From NCBI GenBank assembly GCA_050014595.1, contig JBEKDA010000002.1, positions 1 to 64,000 of the forward strand: a stretch of DNA of 64,000 nucleotides. The letters are read 5' to 3'. Of this stretch, positions 33,252 through 42,001 are shown in pieces. Source of the stretch: PALSA-129 sp050014595 (GTDB lineage Bacteria > Acidobacteriota > Terriglobia > Bryobacterales > Bryobacteraceae). The notes under the pieces were generated by a model that was given only the letters and a program-made list of their open reading frames with translations, was not told where the DNA came from and made no database searches. The position numbers and the translations under genes are program-made. Each line of letters opens with the position of its first letter. Within the stretch, counting starts at the first letter, position 1.

Positions 33252-34688
33252 TCAGGGAATCTTGGCGGTGGCGAGGATGGGCTCGAAGAGGAAACGGAAG
33301 ACGGCGATGCCGCCGTTGGAGCCGTCGAACTGGAACTCAATGGCCGTGCTTTCCGTGCGGATCCAGGCGTAGTACTCGTGGTGGTTGGACGTGACCGGCA
33401 TCCCGTTGCTCATCGAGTGGGAGTTGTAGTCGATCAGGCAGATCAAGGCCTGCTGTCCACCGATCAGCCGGGCCTGGACGCTGTCCGGCCGTATCCGCCA
33501 GTCTGTCACATTGCTCCGCCGCGCTACTTCCGCCTCCTTGTCGGCCATGGTCTGGCGAAGCGCCTGGGCTATCTCGCCCGGCGGCGTGTATGTCTTCTGC
33601 AAATGCACGTCGACCGCTATGTGGTCCCAGGAAATAGCCTTAGTCTGCATGAAGGTGGCTGAGACACTGGCCCCCTGGCCGGGATTGATTTGGATATTTC
33701 CCAGGGACCATCCGGCCGCTTTCAGGAACGCCACGGCGGAATCCAACACGGACGGTCCCCACATTTTCACCAATTCGGCTTCGGCCTTGCCGAACTGAAT
33801 CTTCACCAGCGGCCGGGCGCCATCGACGCCGATCCAGAAGGTCTGTCCAAGCGCGCCAAAGGAGACTTTGTAGCAATTGAATTTTCCAGCCACCACCTGC
33901 ACCGTCTCGGTGCCCGTCACGGTCAACTCCACCTGGCCCGGAGCGCCCTGAACGAGGAGGAACGGATGGGTGGCTAAAGTGGTCTTGTATCCCACGGCCA
34001 GCGGCAGGCGGCGCATGCGAAAGATCAGCGGCTCGAGATCGATGGCCGGCCCGGCGAAGGGGACGGCCGTGGTATCGCCCAGGTCGTCGTCCGATGACAA
34101 GAGGGGACCGTCGAGAGCCTGCATGGTCTCGCGTTCCACCGCTACCCAGAGGCTGCGGGTGCTGCGTTTGGTGACTAACTTCCAGTCCATCTCCACCTGA
34201 TCCGGGGTGGTCATATTCCCGATCGAACCGAGCCTTATAGGGTAGGGATTGGGGCCTGTGGAATAGAACAGGTACTCGCCGGTGAAGGCGCCATCGCGCT
34301 TGATGTTCAACTGGAAGGCTTCGCCATCGGGCCACGGCGCCGGCAGCATGGACGCTCCGGCTGGGACCAGCTTGCGGGCCTTGGCGATGAAGTCGGTTTG
34401 GTCGGGGTAATTTCTCGCCAGCGCGTCGAACTCGTGGGCGGCCGCGGCGCGGTCGCCTTTCTGCACCATGCATAGCACGAGCTGGTATTGCGCCTGCGCC
34501 GCAATCTGCTTGTTGGCGGGGTAAGAAGTGAGCACCTGGCGATACTGCTGGATGGCGCCGTCGAGGTCGCCCAGGGTTTCTTGCGCGTAAATTCCTTTTT
34601 GCAGTAGGTCCGCCGCGGATTGGGCGCTGGCCGGAATTCCCCAGAGCAGCGTTGCCACGAGCGCGGTTGCAAGGTATCTGATGGGCAT
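33252..34688 (-). CDS. Secreted TPR protein of unknown function
   Basis: A 478-residue protein with signal peptide 1-22 (ending ASA), TPR-like helices at 25-110 (DLDGAIQQYRQVLTSYPANK, GDRAAAAHEFDALARNYP), then an all-beta region resembling DUF3108-type outer membrane or periplasmic proteins (VVAGKFNCYKVSFGALGQTF, RPLVKIQFGKAEAELVKMWG). It is first in a three-gene set with the kinase and regulator. TAGTCT ends 7 bases before the ATG, so the transcript may be leaderless. Confidence 0.82.
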   Translation of the reverse strand: MPIRYLATALVATLLWGIPASAQSAADLLQKGIYAQETLGDLDGAIQQYRQVLTSYPANKQIAAQAQYQLVLCMVQKGDRAAAAHEFDALARNYPDQTDFIAKARKLVPAGASMLPAPWPDGEAFQLNIKRDGAFTGEYLFYSTGPNPYPIRLGSIGNMTTPDQVEMDWKLVTKRSTRSLWVAVERETMQALDGPLLSSDDDLGDTTAVPFAGPAIDLEPLIFRMRRLPLAVGYKTTLATHPFLLVQGAPGQVELTVTGTETVQVVAGKFNCYKVSFGALGQTFWIGVDGARPLVKIQFGKAEAELVKMWGPSVLDSAVAFLKAAGWSLGNIQINPGQGASVSATFMQTKAISWDHIAVDVHLQKTYTPPGEIAQALRQTMADKEAEVARRSNVTDWRIRPDSVQARLIGGQQALICLIDYNSHSMSNGMPVTSNHHEYYAWIRTESTAIEFQFDGSNGGIAVFRFLFEPILATAKIP

Positions 34689-34744
34689 GACCGTAGACTA
34701 CAAGGCCAATGTTACCGAATTGTTACCCCGGTGTCCTTTATTCC

Positions 34745-34816
34745 GTGGGGCGGGCTATCTTGCCCGCAGCCGGCTTTAGCCGGCTTTAGCCGGCTCCTTC
34801 GCGCGAGTCGCGAAGG
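34745..34816. repeat. Composite hairpin element
   Basis: It begins GTGGGGC (34745), then GCGGGC-TATCTT-GCCCGC (34750-34767), three tandem AGCCGGCTTT units and CCTTCGCG/CGCGAAGG (34796-34816). Lies between the TPR protein start and the end of the kbl gene. Confidence 0.65.
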
Positions 34817-34821
34817 CCAGC

Positions 34822-36006
34822 CTACGCCAGAATCCCCATCTTCTTCCCCACCTTCCAGAACACCTCCAGCGCCTGATCCAGCTCCGCCCTCGTGTGTGTC
34901 GCCGTCACGATGGTCCGCACGCGCGCTTTGCCCTTCGCCACCGTCGGGAAGCCGATGCCCGTCGCCAGCACGCCTTCGGCAAAAAGCTCGCGCGACAGTT
35001 CATGCGCCGCTTTAGCTTCGCCCACAATTACCGGCGTGATGGGCGTCTCGCTGATCCCGGTGTTGAACCCCGCGGACGTCAAGCCTTGCTTGAAATATTT
35101 GGTGTTTTTCCAGAGATTCTCCATACGTTCCGGCTCCTGTTCCAGCACATCAAAGGCGGCCAGACAGGCGGCGGCCACGGCCGGCGGATGCGAGGTGGAA
35201 AACAGGAACGGGCGGGCGCGATGGTAGAGAAAATCGATCAAGTCGCGGCTGCCGCAGACGTAGCCGCCCAGCACGCCGATGGCTTTGGAGAGCGTGCCGA
35301 CCTGCACCTGGACGCGGCCGTGGAGGCCGAAGTGGTCGATGGTGCCGCGGCCCTGGCGGCCCAGCACACCGGAGGAATGGGCGTCATCCACCATCATGAT
35401 GGCGCCGTGCTTTTCGGCGGCTTCCACCAGGCCGGGGAGCGCGCCGATATCGCCGTCCATGGAGAAGACGCCGTCGGTGATCAGCAGCTTGTGGCCCGGC
35501 GTATTGTCGAGTTCGGCGAGGATCTTTTCTGCGGCGGCCACGTCCTTGTGCGGGAAGACGTGGATCTTGGCGCGCGAAAGGCGGCAGCCATCGATGATGC
35601 TGGCGTGGTTGAGCTCGTCTGAGATGATGTGGTCGTCCGGCCCGAGGATGGCGGAGACGGTGCCGGCGTTGGCGGCGAAGCCGGATTGGAAAACCACGCA
35701 AGCCTCTACATTCTTGAAGGCGGCGATGCGCTCTTCGAGTTGCATGTGGATGCGCATGGTGCCGGAGATGGTGCGGACGGCGCCGGAGCCGACACCGAAA
35801 TCCCTCACCGCCCGGATGGCGGCTTCCCGCAGCTTGGGATGGGTGGTCAGCCCCAGGTAATTATTGGAGGCGAGGTTGATGACCTGTTTGCCGTCGAAAC
35901 GCGATTCCGCCGCGCTCTCCGATTCCAGGATGCGCAGGCGCTGATAGGAACCTTCGGCGCGCCACTGTTCGAGCTGATCGTGAAGGTACGAGAGAGGATG
36001 GCCCAT
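34822..36006 (-). CDS. kbl: Glycine C-acetyltransferase / 2-amino-3-ketobutyrate CoA ligase
   Basis: A 394-residue PLP enzyme of the alpha-oxoamine synthase family. Signatures: NLASNNYLGLTTHPKL, SGTMRIHMQLEERIA, VDDAHSSGVLGRQGRGT and the PLP lysine Lys241 in GTLSKAIGVLGGYV. Length and the N-terminal HDQLEQWRAEGSYQRLR fit Kbl better than BioF. It converts 2-amino-3-ketobutyrate and CoA to glycine and acetyl-CoA in threonine breakdown. No threonine dehydrogenase gene is adjacent, so a related synthase role cannot be excluded. Confidence 0.88.
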   Translation of the reverse strand: MGHPLSYLHDQLEQWRAEGSYQRLRILESESAAESRFDGKQVINLASNNYLGLTTHPKLREAAIRAVRDFGVGSGAVRTISGTMRIHMQLEERIAAFKNVEACVVFQSGFAANAGTVSAILGPDDHIISDELNHASIIDGCRLSRAKIHVFPHKDVAAAEKILAELDNTPGHKLLITDGVFSMDGDIGALPGLVEAAEKHGAIMMVDDAHSSGVLGRQGRGTIDHFGLHGRVQVQVGTLSKAIGVLGGYVCGSRDLIDFLYHRARPFLFSTSHPPAVAAACLAAFDVLEQEPERMENLWKNTKYFKQGLTSAGFNTGISETPITPVIVGEAKAAHELSRELFAEGVLATGIGFPTVAKGKARVRTIVTATHTRAELDQALEVFWKVGKKMGILA

Positions 36007-36056
36007 ACGACCTACAGTCTAACAGCGGGCGTGCAAGCCAGCGGCGCAGGGCGCGC

Positions 36057-37334
36057 CTATGGGGAAACAGCCCGAGCGCGGAGTTCGCTGCGCCATATCA
36101 CCTGCTCGATTCGTCCGATGAGAAAAACCCAGGAAGCCGTGCCCGCCAACGCCACGGCTGTCAGGATGACGAACGCCCAGTAAAACTGCCCCGTGCGGTC
36201 CAGGACCAACCCGGTGACCGCCGGGGCCACAACACCCGCGAGATTACCAACCAGGTTCTGGAAACCTGTCCAGCGTCCCGCGGCTTGGGGTCCAGCGAGC
36301 GTCTGTGTGATTGCCCACAAGTTGGAAGCAGCCACGCCGAAAAATACTACGCCCAATATGAGCGCGGCGACGCAATAGCGTGGCCCGCTGACGACAGCGA
36401 GGCCAGTGAATATCCCGGAGAATGCGAGCCCTCCACCCGTAAAAGTCTTGCGGACACGCGTGGGAGACGCACCCGACATGATCCAGCGATCGGAAAGCCA
36501 ACCGGACAGCGTGGAGAAACAGGCCCCTAGCAGGTAAGCGGCGCCTCCGATCCTGGCCATGTTGTCCATGGAGAAGTGCCGTTCGCGCACCAGATAAAAA
36601 GGAAGCCAGGTGATGAGGAAATAGTTGACATAATTGCTGCAGAATAGTCCGATGCTGGTTCCCCAAGCCGACCGCAACCGCAGAAACTCGAGAAGACCTG
36701 GCGCGCGGCTCGTGACGGTGTGAATGGCGGCTGGCCTTTCCGGCATCCGCTTCGGCATCCATTTGAACCATGGGACGAGCCAAAGCAGGCTGGCTAGGCC
36801 GAGCACGATGAAGAACGGGCGCCAGCCGAATCTCGCCATCAGCAGGCCACCGAACAACATGCCGAATCCAGGTCCCAGCACGTATCCGGCGGAGACCACC
36901 GAATTGGCAAGCCCGCGGTGCTCTTCCGCGAAGTTCAGCGCAATGATCTTTGAGTAGGAGGGAAAGGCGACCGATTCGCCGATACCGAGGAGCAGCCGCA
37001 ATACCAACAGCAGCGCGAACGTGTGCACGATTCCCGTGGTGGCTGTCGCGGCGGACCAGAGAAAGAATCCGCCGGCGAATACCCAGTTGACGTTCCAACG
37101 GTCCACCAGCCAGCCGGCGAAGGGTTGCAAGCACGCGTAGGTCCAGAAAAACGCGGAGAGCAGAACGCCCAGTTGCGATGCGGAAATGCCCAGCTCGTCT
37201 TTCAGCATGGGAGCGGCGATGGAGAGATTCCCGCGATCCACGTAGTTGATAAAGACAGAAAGCGCGAGCAGGATGAGAACCCGCAGGAGAGGGCCCGGAA
37301 TGGCCATACGCTGCGCTGCCGTGGAGGTTGGCAT
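36057..37334 (-). CDS. MFS transporter (ACS-like organic anion family)
   Basis: A 425-residue protein with 12 predicted membrane helices. FINYVDRGNLSIAAPMLKDE in the first helix and its following loop is typical of anion:cation symporters that carry hexuronates, glucarate or related acids. A central loop (KWMPKRMPERPAAIHTV) joins the two halves. ATG at 37334; an internal ATG nine codons on is possible. Substrate unknown. Confidence 0.88.
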   Translation of the reverse strand: MPTSTAAQRMAIPGPLLRVLILLALSVFINYVDRGNLSIAAPMLKDELGISASQLGVLLSAFFWTYACLQPFAGWLVDRWNVNWVFAGGFFLWSAATATTGIVHTFALLLVLRLLLGIGESVAFPSYSKIIALNFAEEHRGLANSVVSAGYVLGPGFGMLFGGLLMARFGWRPFFIVLGLASLLWLVPWFKWMPKRMPERPAAIHTVTSRAPGLLEFLRLRSAWGTSIGLFCSNYVNYFLITWLPFYLVRERHFSMDNMARIGGAAYLLGACFSTLSGWLSDRWIMSGASPTRVRKTFTGGGLAFSGIFTGLAVVSGPRYCVAALILGVVFFGVAASNLWAITQTLAGPQAAGRWTGFQNLVGNLAGVVAPAVTGLVLDRTGQFYWAFVILTAVALAGTASWVFLIGRIEQVIWRSELRARAVSP

Positions 37335-37447
37335 GTAGAGGTCGCATCATCTTAGCGGGCGGGCGAGACGATTGCAACTGTGTTCGTGGGGATGGGATGT
37401 CAGGTGGGGATGTTCACGTAGGGAGAGAAATGGCGGGCGAGTTATAG

Positions 37448-37463
37448 AAATGCGTCTGACCCC
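37448..37463 (+). repeat. Inverted partner of 38734-38749
   Basis: AAATGCGTCTGACCCC; its reverse complement matches GGGGACAGACGCATTT at 38734-38749 in 15 of 16 positions. The two copies bracket the decayed TIR-like gene. Motifs of this form are familiar near REP-associated transposases. Confidence 0.5.
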
Positions 37464-37488
37464 TTTTCACCCGGGCATAACCACGGTA

Positions 37489-38509
37489 TCAAACCGTTAG
37501 CTTGACATCTTGACCATTAACCCGCAAATGGAGGACACCGATTCTTCCTTCGGTTTGGCATCGCTGTTCAAGGTCCGTGATATCATGTTGCATGGTCGGC
37601 TGAACCCAAGCTCGGATGGTGTGGTCCGGTGGTACATGGAGATGTTCAAGCCCTTCTTTTTCGGGGCAGAAGACTTTCTCGAGTTTTAACTGCATGGAGG
37701 CTGGCCCATACTTTATCTGAATGCCCATAGGAGCATGTTCCCACCCCATATGGCGCACTTCTAGGCAAGTGCCACTATCATTTCTGATCTCCACCCATAC
37801 CTTGGGCTTGAACTGGGCGGTATCTTCAGGGTGTGCTCGGCGCCGTATTATTTTGAGAGCTGCGGAACCGCTTAGATCAGGTTGTTGAGCAGTCGCGTCA
37901 AAATCGCCTATCGTCATCCATTCATCTTTGTGATCGATATTGACGGGACAGCCCGCTGTCTTTAGCCGGCCGACAAGCTTCTTGCGAGTCGGGACGGTAT
38001 TCGTCAAACGCACAACATGTCGCCCCACGATATCGCTGAACTGCCGCGTATAGCCGAGTGAAACAATTACCGTGCGGTCGGGATACCTTCCGAAGGCCAT
38101 TCCTAATTCGAACAGCACGTTCGGCCTGGGCTGGGGCATTAGCTGCTTCTCTTCCGGAGGATCATTCGGCGATTGATAGCGGGTCCCCAAACGTGCCAAA
38201 TCATCGCCTGTGAGGAAGACGAGTGCAGCCTGTGAGTATTGGAATGCCTTGTCGAGAACATCACCCACGTACGGGCTGCCTTCGCCAGTCAGAGCGACCT
38301 AAGGGATACGGTACAACGAGGCTAGGAGAGCATCCCTTAACCTTCCTGAAGATTGTTGCTATCTCGATGAACAGTGGAATCGGTACGACGGGCGGCTGCT
38401 TGTGAACATTCCGTAGGAGAAACTGGTTATGCCGGTCGAGGTCTGATTGGAGTGACCGCAAGTTAGCCAGTTCCTGCCTGGCCAGCTCGGCCTGTTTCGA
38501 ATCAGCCAT
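37489..38509 (-). pseudogene. Decayed TIR-like nucleotide-binding protein gene
   Basis: The largest piece (37489-38268) encodes TIR-like signatures such as GDVLDKAFQYSQAALVFLTG and RPNVLFELGMAFGRYPDRTV, then a beta-rich C-terminal domain. Upstream pieces lie in other frames: a helical N-terminus MADSKQAELARQELANLRSL (from 38509), STVHRDSNNLQEG, LRDALLASLYRI, a stop, then VALTGEGSPY. Compared with the remembered family pattern (VHGR..LR..L..FL..L.PLEWSEAVALTGEGSPY), one frame slip, a stop and a missing stretch of about 10 residues explain the break. Relatives are thought to act in anti-phage or stress signalling. A 259-residue product from the GTG at 38268 is possible but would lack the first strands. 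Confidence 0.65.
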
Positions 38510-38809
38510 TGTTCTCGATAGTATACAACACCCATGCGTTATAAAGACTGCCGACCAAAGACGGTGCCGAAAAAGTAATGTTTCCAGGTTACGACAGTAG
38601 ACTCGGTGTCGTTTCTGTGCTATGCGCGGGGACGACAAAAACCAGCGCCCGATGTTCAGTGTCCCCGGAGGACCGTGTACACACTTCCCACCAAACCCCT
38701 CGCTTGGATCATCAGCTTCAGCTTCAACCGAATGGGGACAGACGCATTTTCGCCACTTCCGAGAGAAATCGGGGATAGCCTGAGCGCTGGTGATGTCCGT
38801 TTCTTGAGC
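38510..38809. other. Gap with transposon-like relic motif
   Basis: No supported gene. It contains GGGGACAGACGCATTT (38734-38749), which is inverted relative to 37448-37463. GC looks lower than in the surrounding sequence. Short open frames here have no coding character. Confidence 0.4.
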
Positions 38810-39085
38810 TCAGCCCGCCTTCTTTCTTGACCCCACTCGGCTCGCTCCTTCTTCGTCGAGCGCCTTCCCGAGTAGCGTCCTGATCACCGCCTGGCGGCTG
38901 ATGTTGAGGCGGGCCGCCCGGCCATCCAGTTTCCGCAGCATCCCTTCAGTCAAGTCGACGTTGACGCGACGGACCGGTCTGACCACCGTGAACTGGTTTG
39001 TGAAGTAAGCGGAAACATCTTCCCCCCGCGAAGCCCTCTCCGCGATTTCGTCGGCAGTAGGCGCCTTCCTAAGCGTTCTCGGCAT
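38810..39085 (-). CDS. CopG-type ribbon-helix-helix antitoxin, orphan
   Basis: A 91-residue protein: N-terminal linker LRKAPTADEIAERASRGEDV, then the ribbon-helix-helix domain RRVNVDLTEGMLRKLDGRAA and RLNISRQAVIRTLLGKAL. The first segment is typical of BrnA-like antitoxins. No toxin gene adjoins it; the next stretch downstream has no gene, and upstream is the copied protease end (39121-39342). ATG at 39085 is chosen because the family pattern begins there. Confidence 0.82.
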   Translation of the reverse strand: MPRTLRKAPTADEIAERASRGEDVSAYFTNQFTVVRPVRRVNVDLTEGMLRKLDGRAARLNISRQAVIRTLLGKALDEEGASRVGSRKKAG

Positions 39086-39120
39086 AGCTTTGTTCTTCCT
39101 GAGTCGGGGCTGGCCGGCCG

Positions 39121-39342
39121 TCACCGCCGCACCGTACACGTAGCCGTAGTCACTTGCCCCGGGTCGCTCTCCGATTGCGCTCTCAACGTGACGGTACTGG
39201 GCGCGCCGGTCACATAAACGGGAATGACCTGCGTCCGCCCGGCTTTCACCGCGGCGAGCGCGTTCGCGAGTTGCGCCGTCGCCCCGGCGGGACCTTGCGC
39301 ACTGGCTGACAGCCGATAGATGTCGGTGGAATCGGGCGCGCC
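39121..39342. repeat. Direct repeat copy A of the M6 protease gene 3' end
   Basis: About 97% identical to 40014-40235 over 222 bases. On the minus strand it encodes the last 73 residues of the protease (from APDSTDIYRLSASAQ to TCTVRR) and a stop, TGA in place of TAA. It has no start and is not a gene by itself. Confidence 0.9.
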
Positions 39343-39363
39343 CCCTGGAAGTCCCCAAGAGCA

Positions 39364-39759
39364 TCAAAGTGACAGCAACCGAAGGTCCTGGACGTGTTCG
39401 TAGTCGCGCCGGTTGTTCGTTGCGAGTGGGGCGTCGACCGCCAACGCTGTCGCCGCGATCCAGGTGTCCTGCGGACTTATTGGCCGGCCCGCTGCCCGCG
39501 CACTCGCGCGAATCCTCGCCCACATCGTGCATAGGTCGTTGTCGGCGTAAAACAGTTCGAAACCTTGGATGAATCGCTCGAGGTTAAGGCGTCGGTGGCT
39601 ACCCCAACCTGCCGATATCGCACCCATGCGCAATTCGGCAACTGACATGAAGGACAGAATCAGTTCGGACCCGCGCAAGGCGTCGGCGTAATGCTGCGCC
39701 AGTGAGTGCCAATTGAAGATATAGGAGGCGACGTCGGTATCGACGACAATCTGGCTCAT
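39364..39759 (-). CDS. PIN-domain toxin (VapC-like)
   Basis: A 131-residue complete PIN protein: VVDTDVASYIFNW (first Asp), FMSVAELRMGAI (Glu), SPQDTWIAATALAVDAPLAT (Asp pair) and NNRRDYEHVQDLRLL at the C-terminus, as in the VapC/FitB group. Its ATG overlaps the antitoxin stop (ATGA). The pair lies between two direct copies of the neighbouring protease gene end. Confidence 0.9.
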   Translation of the reverse strand: MSQIVVDTDVASYIFNWHSLAQHYADALRGSELILSFMSVAELRMGAISAGWGSHRRLNLERFIQGFELFYADNDLCTMWARIRASARAAGRPISPQDTWIAATALAVDAPLATNNRRDYEHVQDLRLLSL

Positions 39760-39941
39760 TTAGGCGGGCAATCTTCGGCTGCCTGGCGGCGATCCGCGTA
39801 AATGGCCGCTACAAAGCGTTCCGTCTCCTCATCTGGGGCAGGGTCGACGCTTTGCAAAATCTCCTCGAACGAAAAAGGCTGCGGGCCGACAAGCACAGGC
39901 TTGTACCCGGCATTTGGAAAATTCTGCAGCTCGTCGTTCAT
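39756..39941 (-). CDS. Putative antitoxin of the PIN toxin
   Basis: A 61-residue protein (MNDELQNFPNAGYKPVLVGP, then PFSFEEILQSVDPAPDEETE) overlapping the toxin start. It lacks a clear DNA-binding domain and resembles the short acidic antitoxin partners of some PIN toxins; the call rests mainly on size, order and overlap. A start 33 bases upstream (39974) is possible. Confidence 0.75.
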   Translation of the reverse strand: MNDELQNFPNAGYKPVLVGPQPFSFEEILQSVDPAPDEETERFVAAIYADRRQAAEDCPPK

Positions 39942-40013
39942 TTCGCCGCTCCTGAAGCCAGTATAACGCGCCACACCCGCCCATGTGCGGCTGCCTGGTT
40001 GCCGGCTGCCTTC

Positions 40014-40235
40014 TTACCGCCGCACCGTGCACGTCGCCGTAGTCGCCTGCCCCGGGTCGCTCTCCGATTGCGCTCTCAACGTGACGGTACTGGGCGCGCC
40101 GGTCACATAAACGGGAATGACCTGCGTCCGCCCGGCTTTCACCGCGGCGAGCGCGTTCGCGATTTGCGCCGTCGCCCCGGCGGGACCTTGCGCACTGGCT
40201 GACAGGCGATAGATGTCGGTGGAATCGGGCGCGCC
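40014..40235. repeat. Direct repeat copy B (in-gene)
   Basis: In-frame partner of 39121-39342. Differences are seven or so single bases, including TAA/TGA at the stop. The segment between the copies (39343-40013) holds the TA pair. Confidence 0.9.
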
Positions 40236-41906
40236 GGTGTTCGCCAGGGTGAATGTGCAGTTGGCGGCTGGGGTGAGCGAAACGCCGCGGCTCTGCGGGC
40301 CGGCGCCATCGAGCGACCGCACTCCGACCGTGTAAGAGAGCACGCCGGCGGAATCCTTGTGTAAGTCGACGATGTAGAAGTGCAGGCGGTTGGGCGTATC
40401 TTCCCATTCGAACTGGCTGCCGGAATTCAGGCCGGCGTGGAACAGGGCGTCGTTCAACTGGCGGTAGTCGGCCACGGTGCGCATGACGGGCTCGCCGTGA
40501 GGGCGCTTGAAATCGACCATGTTGATGTCTTCGGGATGCGCGTCGATCACATAAGTGAAGGGATGGAAGGCGCGGCTGCGCTGTTCCTGGTCGAGATTCT
40601 TCGAGATGAGCACGCCGTTATCGGGCGTGAAGGAATCGTATCCGATGCGCTCGACCACTTCGATGGAATAGAAATTGTAGAGCGTGTCTCCGGAAGAAAC
40701 CGGGTTGGTGGCATAGTTCTGGGGCGGAGTATGGTCGCCGGGAGCCGGGCCATCCAGGTGGATGGTGATGCCGGAAAGCTGGCCGGGCGGAGGATCGGCG
40801 GCGCGGGCGACGACCGTGCCGACGGCCAAGCCGGAGGCGGCGAGGCCGCTGCGGGTGAGCGCGAGAACCGCGTCATCGCGGAGGAATTTGAAGCGGATCT
40901 TGCTGCGGAGCATGAGGCCGGCAGGCATGGAAGCGCCTTCGGCGGCAGGGACCACCCAGCGGCGATGCGGGCCGCCGGGACCGTTGAAAGAACCGCGGTC
41001 CATAATGTCCCAGGGACCGGAGCCGGCGCGCGGGTAGGGCGGTTCGTAGGGGTTATTGTTGTTGTCGCCGACCGAAAAAGCGAAGTGCACGATCTCGTGG
41101 GTGATGGTGCCGGAGCTTTCCCCCTGGCGCACGGAAGACAGGCCCCACTGCTGCGCGCCGGCTCTCCAACTGGTCCAGGGCTCATAGCGGGTGACCACCC
41201 AGCGGGGGCCGGCGGGATCGGGGCTGCCCCATTCGGCCGGGATGTCCTCTTTGGTTTGAAACTTCATTTCGCCGAATTCCTGCCAGACGCTGGTTTCGTC
41301 GTAGCCGGCGTAGATGCGGATGACGATGTCGTACTTCTTCTTGATATCGGCGCCGGCATCGGCGGCCCATAGCGCGTCGGCGTCGGGCTCGATGCGGCCG
41401 TTGGCCGGAAAGCCGGCGGGCGCGGCGCTCTGCTGGTTGTATTCGTTGAGGCCGTATTGGTAGAGGTTCTTAGGCATGCGATAGGGGCCGAAGGCGTCGA
41501 GCTTGGCGATGCCGATCTGGCCGCGCGACTGCTCCATCCAATAACCATTGATGGTGTGTCCGTGGTTCACGGCGGAGGGCGTGTTATAGAAGTCGGCGTA
41601 GAACTGCGGGACCTTTTCGCGCGCCACGGGGTCGATTTGCGGGTTGCCGAAGAGGTCGGAGTGTTTCGGCAGGGTGATGACGAAGGGCTGGTCGGGGAAG
41701 TCGACGGCGACCAGCGCGACCTTGAACTGCTTGCGGGCGGGGACCAGCTTGGGGTCGGCCCAATCGACGCCCGGGATGGGGTGATAGTCGGCCCAGGTCA
41801 TGGTGTCCTGGTCCTGGACTTTTTGGGGATCGATGGGCGGCGGCGGGGCGGTTTGAGCCAGGGCGGCGCCGGCCGAGAGAGTCAGAAGAACGATGAAGGT
41901 TCGCAT
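40014..41906 (-). CDS. Secreted M6-like metalloprotease
   Basis: A 630-residue protein: signal peptide 1-18, a region VALVAVDFPDQPF typical of M6 (immune inhibitor A type) proteases, and zinc motif HEIVH at 270-274 followed by Asp281 in FSVGDNNNNPYEPP. The rest is beta-rich, ending in a domain of about 75 residues (GVSLTPAANCTFTLANTGAP and on). The last 73 codons are duplicated downstream at 39121-39342. The canonical M6 motif is HExxHxxGxxD; this one lacks the Gly, so the family call is good but not certain. Confidence 0.8.
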   Translation of the reverse strand: MRTFIVLLTLSAGAALAQTAPPPPIDPQKVQDQDTMTWADYHPIPGVDWADPKLVPARKQFKVALVAVDFPDQPFVITLPKHSDLFGNPQIDPVAREKVPQFYADFYNTPSAVNHGHTINGYWMEQSRGQIGIAKLDAFGPYRMPKNLYQYGLNEYNQQSAAPAGFPANGRIEPDADALWAADAGADIKKKYDIVIRIYAGYDETSVWQEFGEMKFQTKEDIPAEWGSPDPAGPRWVVTRYEPWTSWRAGAQQWGLSSVRQGESSGTITHEIVHFAFSVGDNNNNPYEPPYPRAGSGPWDIMDRGSFNGPGGPHRRWVVPAAEGASMPAGLMLRSKIRFKFLRDDAVLALTRSGLAASGLAVGTVVARAADPPPGQLSGITIHLDGPAPGDHTPPQNYATNPVSSGDTLYNFYSIEVVERIGYDSFTPDNGVLISKNLDQEQRSRAFHPFTYVIDAHPEDINMVDFKRPHGEPVMRTVADYRQLNDALFHAGLNSGSQFEWEDTPNRLHFYIVDLHKDSAGVLSYTVGVRSLDGAGPQSRGVSLTPAANCTFTLANTGAPDSTDIYRLSASAQGPAGATAQIANALAAVKAGRTQVIPVYVTGAPSTVTLRAQSESDPGQATTATCTVRR

Positions 41907-42001
41907 AATACAACGCCATGATAGCGGATGGTGCGGGGTGCCGCCAGTAAGCGCTTACAAGCGGGTTTGGGCGGAGCGATATCGTGCATACTGGATAGAA
42001 C

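Noticed and set aside
37448..38809. Intact insertion sequence
   Set aside because: Inverted 16-mers are present but no transposase frame is found between or beside them.
39086..39532. Upstream extension of the CopG antitoxin frame
   Set aside because: It reads through the duplicated protease end in the wrong frame; the antitoxin family pattern begins at 39085.
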